The translations under genes and the position numbers were made by a program. A stretch of 33,063 nt of DNA from Cryomorphaceae bacterium (GTDB lineage: Bacteria; Bacteroidota; Bacteroidia; Flavobacteriales; BACL11): NCBI GenBank assembly GCA_949511925.1, contig CATEYX010000063.1, forward strand, positions 1 to 33,063, written 5' to 3'. Positions 29,084 to 33,063 of this stretch are shown here, in pieces; positions within the stretch are counted from its first letter, which is position 1, and the number at the start of each line of letters is the position of its first letter. The notes under the pieces are model-generated. The model worked only from the letters and a program-made list of their open reading frames with translations. It was not told the DNA's origin and ran no database searches.

Positions 29084-29650
29084 CTATTGTTTTACTCTTT
29101 CTATATATGAACCTTTTTCAGTATCAATTTTTATTTTATCTCCCTCATTAATAAACAGAGGAACATTAATACTTGCTCCTGTTTCAGTAGTAGCAGGCTT
29201 AAATGTATTGGTTGCCGTATTTCCTTTCATTCCAGGTTCAGTATGTGCAATTTCCAATTCTACATGTGATGGAAGTGTTGCTGACAAAGGCATTCCTTCA
29301 TCAGCATGAAATAGAACCTCTACATTTTCGCCTTCTTTTAGGAATTGAACATTGTCAATAAAATCCTTCGCTAACATGATTTGCTCATAGTCATCATTGT
29401 TCATTAAATGGCAATCATTTCCTTCAAAATAAAGGAATTGATATTTTCTATTTTCTATTCGAATAATATCAATTTTGAAACCAGAAGTAAAGGTATTGTC
29501 TAATAGCCTGCCGGTGTTTAAATTTCTGATTTTAGTACGTACAAATGCAGGTCCTTTTCCTGGCTTAACATGCTGAAAGGATTCAATCTTCCAAGGCTCT
29601 CCATTGTGATTAATACATAGTCCATTTCTAATATCTGCTGTAGTTGCCAT
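29084..29650 (-). CDS. efp: translation elongation factor P
   Basis: '[44 protein letters not shown]' and C-terminal '[18 protein letters not shown]'. Confidence 0.97.
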   Translation of the reverse strand: MATTADIRNGLCINHNGEPWKIESFQHVKPGKGPAFVRTKIRNLNTGRLLDNTFTSGFKIDIIRIENRKYQFLYFEGNDCHLMNNDDYEQIMLAKDFIDNVQFLKEGENVEVLFHADEGMPLSATLPSHVELEIAHTEPGMKGNTATNTFKPATTETGASINVPLFINEGDKIKIDTEKGSYIERVKQ

Positions 29651-29655
29651 ATTTT

Positions 29656-30438
29656 TTATTTTTGGTTATAACCTTTCATAATTCCTCTTCCTGAATTCTG
29701 TGCAAATGAGATAATTTCATCACGCTCAGGAGAAGCATTTATTTCGGTTTCAATTTGCAATAATGCTTGCGTATTATTATTATTGTTTTGATATAATATT
29801 CGGAATATATCTTGTATTTCTTTTATTTTATCACTTGAGAAACCTCTTCTTCTTAAACCTATAGAGTTAATTCCTACAAATGAAAGTGGTTCTCGAGCTG
29901 CTTTTACAAAAGGGGGAACATCTTTACGTACTAATGAACCGCCAGAAACCATAGCATGCTTACCAATACTTACAAATTGATGTACAGCTGAAAGTCCTCC
30001 AATAATAGCATATTCACCTATGGTTACATGCCCACCAAGCGCTACACTATTTACAATGATGCAATTATCACCAATATTACAATCGTGTGCAATATGAGCA
30101 TACGCCATAATTAAACAGTTTTTCCCAATAACAGTTTCTCCTGTTATGGATGTTCCTCTATTTATTGTAGCACATTCTCTAATTGTAGTATTATTTCCTA
30201 TAATTGCCAGTGATTTTTCACCATCAAACTTTAAATCTTGAGGCACTCCTGCAATAACTGCCCCAGGAAAAATCCTGCAATTTTCTCCAATTCTTGCCCC
30301 TTCCATAATTGTTACGTTGGAACCTATCCAAGTTCCTTTTCCAATTTCAACATTTTTCCCAATAGTAACAAAAGGATCAATTACAACATTGTCGGCAATT
30401 TTAGCATTAGGGTGTACATACGAAAGTGGTTGTATCAT
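29656..30438 (-). CDS. lpxA: acyl-ACP--UDP-N-acetylglucosamine O-acyltransferase
   Basis: Left-handed beta-helix hexapeptides; 'IQPLSYVHPNAKIADNVVIDPFVTIG', 'AYAHIAHDCNIGDNCIIVNSVALGGHV'. Confidence 0.95.
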   Translation of the reverse strand: MIQPLSYVHPNAKIADNVVIDPFVTIGKNVEIGKGTWIGSNVTIMEGARIGENCRIFPGAVIAGVPQDLKFDGEKSLAIIGNNTTIRECATINRGTSITGETVIGKNCLIMAYAHIAHDCNIGDNCIIVNSVALGGHVTIGEYAIIGGLSAVHQFVSIGKHAMVSGGSLVRKDVPPFVKAAREPLSFVGINSIGLRRRGFSSDKIKEIQDIFRILYQNNNNNTQALLQIETEINASPERDEIISFAQNSGRGIMKGYNQK

Positions 30439-31826
30439 AGTTTATTTTTAGGTGCTATTTGTGCTAACAAATCAGCTTCAACAACAATTTTACCATTAAC
30501 AAAACCTTTACCATGCATATGGCAAAGCCCTCTTCTGATAGGTGAGATTAAATTTAATCTGAAAATTATAGTATCTCCAGGAATTACCTTTTGTTTGAAC
30601 TTAGCATTGTCAATTTTCATGAAGAAAGTTAGATAATTTTCAGGGTTTTCAACGGTACTTAGAATTAAGACACCACCTGCTTGCGCCATAGTTTCTAATT
30701 GCAAAACGCCAGGCATTACTGGTTCTCCAGGAAAATGTCCTTTGAAATAATCTTCATCAGCAGTAACAAATTTAGTCCCAACAATAAAATCTTTCCCTAA
30801 ATCTCTTATTTCATCAATAAATAAGAATGGATCTCTATGTGGTAAAATTGACATTATCTTGTTTCTATCGTAAAGAGGTGGTGTATTGAAATCAATTTCT
30901 GGTGATGTTTTTTTATTTTCTTCCATCATTATATTTTTTAAATATTTTGCGAATTTAGTATTGTTTTTATGTCCTGGTTTTGAAGCAGTAATTTTACCTT
31001 TAATAGGTAACCCTAAAAGAGATAAGTCACCAATCACATCAAGTAACTTATGTCGTGCAGGTTCGTTTTTATGTCTTAATTTTAAATTGTTAAGTACTCC
31101 TCCTTCCTCAACTTTTATATCTGTTTTATTAAAGGCTTTAGCAAGTGCATTTAGTTTTTCATCTGAAATTTCCTCTTCAACAATAACAATCGCATTATTT
31201 ACATCACCACCTTTTATAAGGTCGTGCTCTAATAACTGTTCTAACTCATGTAAAAAACAAAATGTACGAGCTGAAGCAATATTCTCTTTAAATTCTGATA
31301 AATCCTCAAGAGTAGCGGTTTGTATTCCTAAAACAGTAGAGTTGTAATCGATTTCTACTTCTATTTGGTAGTTATCAGCAGGTGTTGCTGTGAATGTTGT
31401 TTCGCTTTCAGGGTCCGTAAAACTAATTTTCCTATTTATTTCAAAGAATTTTTTTCTTTCATTTAATTCTTGAATACCTACTTCTGATATTAATTCAGAA
31501 AACTGAATTGAACTCCCATCAAGAATTGGGACTTCCATATTGTCAACTTCAATTATAATATTATCAATGTCTTCAGCTACAATTGCAGCTAGTACATGTT
31601 CAACAGTATGAACTTCAGAATTTTTAATTTTTAAATTTGTACTTCTATTGGTTGAAAAAACATAATCTACATTAGCAGGGATAGTTGGTTTTCCTTCTAA
31701 ATCGGTCCTAATGAAACGAATTCCAGTATTTGCTTTAGCAGGCACTAATGTTAATTTTGTATGGACACCTGTATGAATCCCAACTCCTGATATAGTAACG
31801 CTATTTTTTATGGTTTTTTGATTCAT
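30435..31826 (-). CDS. lpxC: bifunctional UDP-3-O-acyl-N-acetylglucosamine deacetylase / 3-hydroxyacyl-ACP dehydratase (LpxC-FabZ fusion)
   Basis: LpxC 'SGVGIHTGVHTKLTLVPA', 'HTVEHVLAA', 'RHKLLDVIGDL'; FabZ 'ILPHRDPFLFIDEI', 'GHFPGEPVMPGVLQLETMAQAGG'. Confidence 0.96.
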   Translation of the reverse strand: MNQKTIKNSVTISGVGIHTGVHTKLTLVPAKANTGIRFIRTDLEGKPTIPANVDYVFSTNRSTNLKIKNSEVHTVEHVLAAIVAEDIDNIIIEVDNMEVPILDGSSIQFSELISEVGIQELNERKKFFEINRKISFTDPESETTFTATPADNYQIEVEIDYNSTVLGIQTATLEDLSEFKENIASARTFCFLHELEQLLEHDLIKGGDVNNAIVIVEEEISDEKLNALAKAFNKTDIKVEEGGVLNNLKLRHKNEPARHKLLDVIGDLSLLGLPIKGKITASKPGHKNNTKFAKYLKNIMMEENKKTSPEIDFNTPPLYDRNKIMSILPHRDPFLFIDEIRDLGKDFIVGTKFVTADEDYFKGHFPGEPVMPGVLQLETMAQAGGVLILSTVENPENYLTFFMKIDNAKFKQKVIPGDTIIFRLNLISPIRRGLCHMHGKGFVNGKIVVEADLLAQIAPKNKL

Positions 31827-31827
31827 T

Positions 31828-32853
31828 TTAACCTTTTATCTGTTTTTTTAGAGTGTTAACTGTTCTATACAAATCAGGTAATTTCTTAAAAATGATGTAT
31901 GAGCGTTGGAAATCCTTAATGTCAAATGCCATAGGGCCTTGAACAATTTTACCAACTTGTTTGATACTTGAAGCAATACCGCTTTGTCCAGCAATTTTGA
32001 CTTCATCAGCAATTGTTAGATGTCCTGAAACTGCAGTTTGTCCACCAATCATGCAGTTTTTTCCAATTTTTGATGAGCCTGCAACTCCTGCTTGTGCTGC
32101 AATTACAGTATGATCACCAACTTCAACATTATGGGCAATCTGTATTAAGTTATCTAATTTAACTCCTTTGCCAATTTTTGTTGAACCCATAGTTGCTCTA
32201 TCAATAGTAGTATTGGCTCCAATTTCAACATCATCACTAATAATTACATTTCCTATTTGACTAATTTTATCGTAATTATTTTCAGCATTAGGAGCAAAAC
32301 CAAAACCATCTGAACCAATAACTACACCTGAATGAATGATATTATTGTTTCCTATTTTGCAGTTATGATAAATAGATACATTTGGATAAATAATACTGTT
32401 ATCACCAATCGCAACATTTTTACCAATATAACAGTTAGGGTGAATCTTAACATTATTTCCAATAGTAACGCCTTCACAAATAGATGTAAAAGCTCCTATA
32501 AATGCACTATCACCAATTGAACAGTTCTTATCAAGATCTGCCTTTTTAGAAACACCTACTTCATTAAATTGCATTTTATTATATAATTCAAGTAACTGAC
32601 TAAAAGAAGAATAAGCATCTTCAACTTTTATTAAAGTGGATGCTATTTCTGTGTCAGAAGTAAAAGAAGTGTTAACAATAACAATTGAAGCTTTAGTAGT
32701 GTAAATATAAGGAATATACTTTTCGTTAGCTAGAAAACATAAGTCGCCTTTCTTTCCATCTTCAATTTTAGCTAATGAATTTACTTCAACTTCAGCATTT
32801 CCTACTATTTCTCCATTAAGTATTTCAGCTATTTGTTGAGCAGTAAATTTCAT
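31828..32853 (-). CDS. lpxD: UDP-3-O-(3-hydroxyacyl)glucosamine N-acyltransferase
   Basis: N-terminal 'FTAQQIAEILNGEIVGNAEVEVNSLAKIEDGKKGDLCFLAN', hexapeptide repeats, 'GSDGFGFAP', 'IAHNVEVGDHTVIAAQAGVAGS'. Confidence 0.96.
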   Translation of the reverse strand: MKFTAQQIAEILNGEIVGNAEVEVNSLAKIEDGKKGDLCFLANEKYIPYIYTTKASIVIVNTSFTSDTEIASTLIKVEDAYSSFSQLLELYNKMQFNEVGVSKKADLDKNCSIGDSAFIGAFTSICEGVTIGNNVKIHPNCYIGKNVAIGDNSIIYPNVSIYHNCKIGNNNIIHSGVVIGSDGFGFAPNAENNYDKISQIGNVIISDDVEIGANTTIDRATMGSTKIGKGVKLDNLIQIAHNVEVGDHTVIAAQAGVAGSSKIGKNCMIGGQTAVSGHLTIADEVKIAGQSGIASSIKQVGKIVQGPMAFDIKDFQRSYIIFKKLPDLYRTVNTLKKQIKG

Positions 32854-32857
32854 GTTG

Positions 32858-32865
32858 CAAATCTA
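32858..32865 (-). promoter_or_regulatory. candidate -7 box TAGATTTG (minus) 4 nt from the lpxD ATG
   Basis: Plus-strand CAAATCTA; lpxD ATG at 32853. Confidence 0.35.
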
Positions 32866-32892
32866 ATAATTTTAATTATCCTATAGGGCTGA

Positions 32893-33063
32893 TTATTTCA
32901 ATTTAGGATAACATAGAAAATACTTATTTATTGTTTTTCTTAACGCCTCAATATTAAATTGACCTGAAGCAGAAGTAATGTCAATAACATCACCATTTTT
33001 CATTAAGATATTAATGTTTGCTTTTTCAATATTATAGGTGCTATTACTAACTTTATCAGAGAA
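32893..33063 (-). CDS. C-terminal fragment of a protein, probably the HD-domain phosphohydrolase usually upstream of lpxD in Bacteroidota (truncated by the window edge)
   Basis: Reverse-strand reading: FSDKVSNSTYNIEKANINILMKNGDVIDITSASGQFNIEALRKTINKYFLCYPKLK*; HD identity inferred from recalled C-terminus style and neighbourhood. Confidence 0.5.
   Translation of the reverse strand, partial: FSDKVSNSTYNIEKANINILMKNGDVIDITSASGQFNIEALRKTINKYFLCYPKLK

Noticed and set aside
30886-31347. 153-aa plus-strand ORF
   Set aside because: Antisense to the LpxC-FabZ fusion; Ser/Phe-rich shadow translation.
30435-31826. LpxC-FabZ fusion as a novelty
   Set aside because: This fusion is well known in Bacteroidota.
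29656-32853. periodic sequence in lpxA and lpxD resembling a tandem repeat
   Set aside because: Explained by hexapeptide-repeat left-handed beta-helix coding.
1-33063. CRISPR arrays, IS transposases, prophage or known defence systems
   Set aside because: No repeat-spacer pattern, transposase motif, phage structural gene or recognised defence domain was seen.

Overview
This is an AT-rich Bacteroidota (Flavobacteriales-like) chromosomal window. The taxonomic call rests on TAnnTTTG -7 boxes, a fused LpxC/FabZ, RibBA and T9SS-like C-terminal tags. Most of it is housekeeping: a WecA/MraY-type transferase, YchF, ParE/ParC, TsaD, RibBA, an LptF/G permease, tRNA-Met(CAT), KdsA, MeaB, RidA, YggS, DUF1015, SerA, SerC, EF-P, LpxA, LpxC/FabZ, LpxD and the C-terminus of a probable HD-domain protein. 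The most unusual part is about 8.39-13.31 kb. Four consecutive, tightly spaced secreted-protein genes have unrelated N-terminal domains (LVIVD-type, SGNH/PKD, CBM-like, cyclophilin) but all end in the same roughly 39-aa tag, '..LLkItDvLGR....n.PlfYiYdDGtVEKkiviE'. This looks like a compact variant sorting signal. The third gene of that cassette is interrupted by a +1 frameshift in a T9 homopolymer inside its signal peptide, which is either a phase-variation candidate or an assembly error. Other points of interest are a small membrane protein translationally wedged between parE and parC with a paralog upstream in the window, a serC-serA-DUF1015-yggS-ridA-meaB block, an interlocked divergent promoter, two candidate leaderless transcripts and a palindrome over the ribBA promoter. 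I see no CRISPR array, no transposase and no clear prophage. No database search was possible, so family names come from motif recognition.
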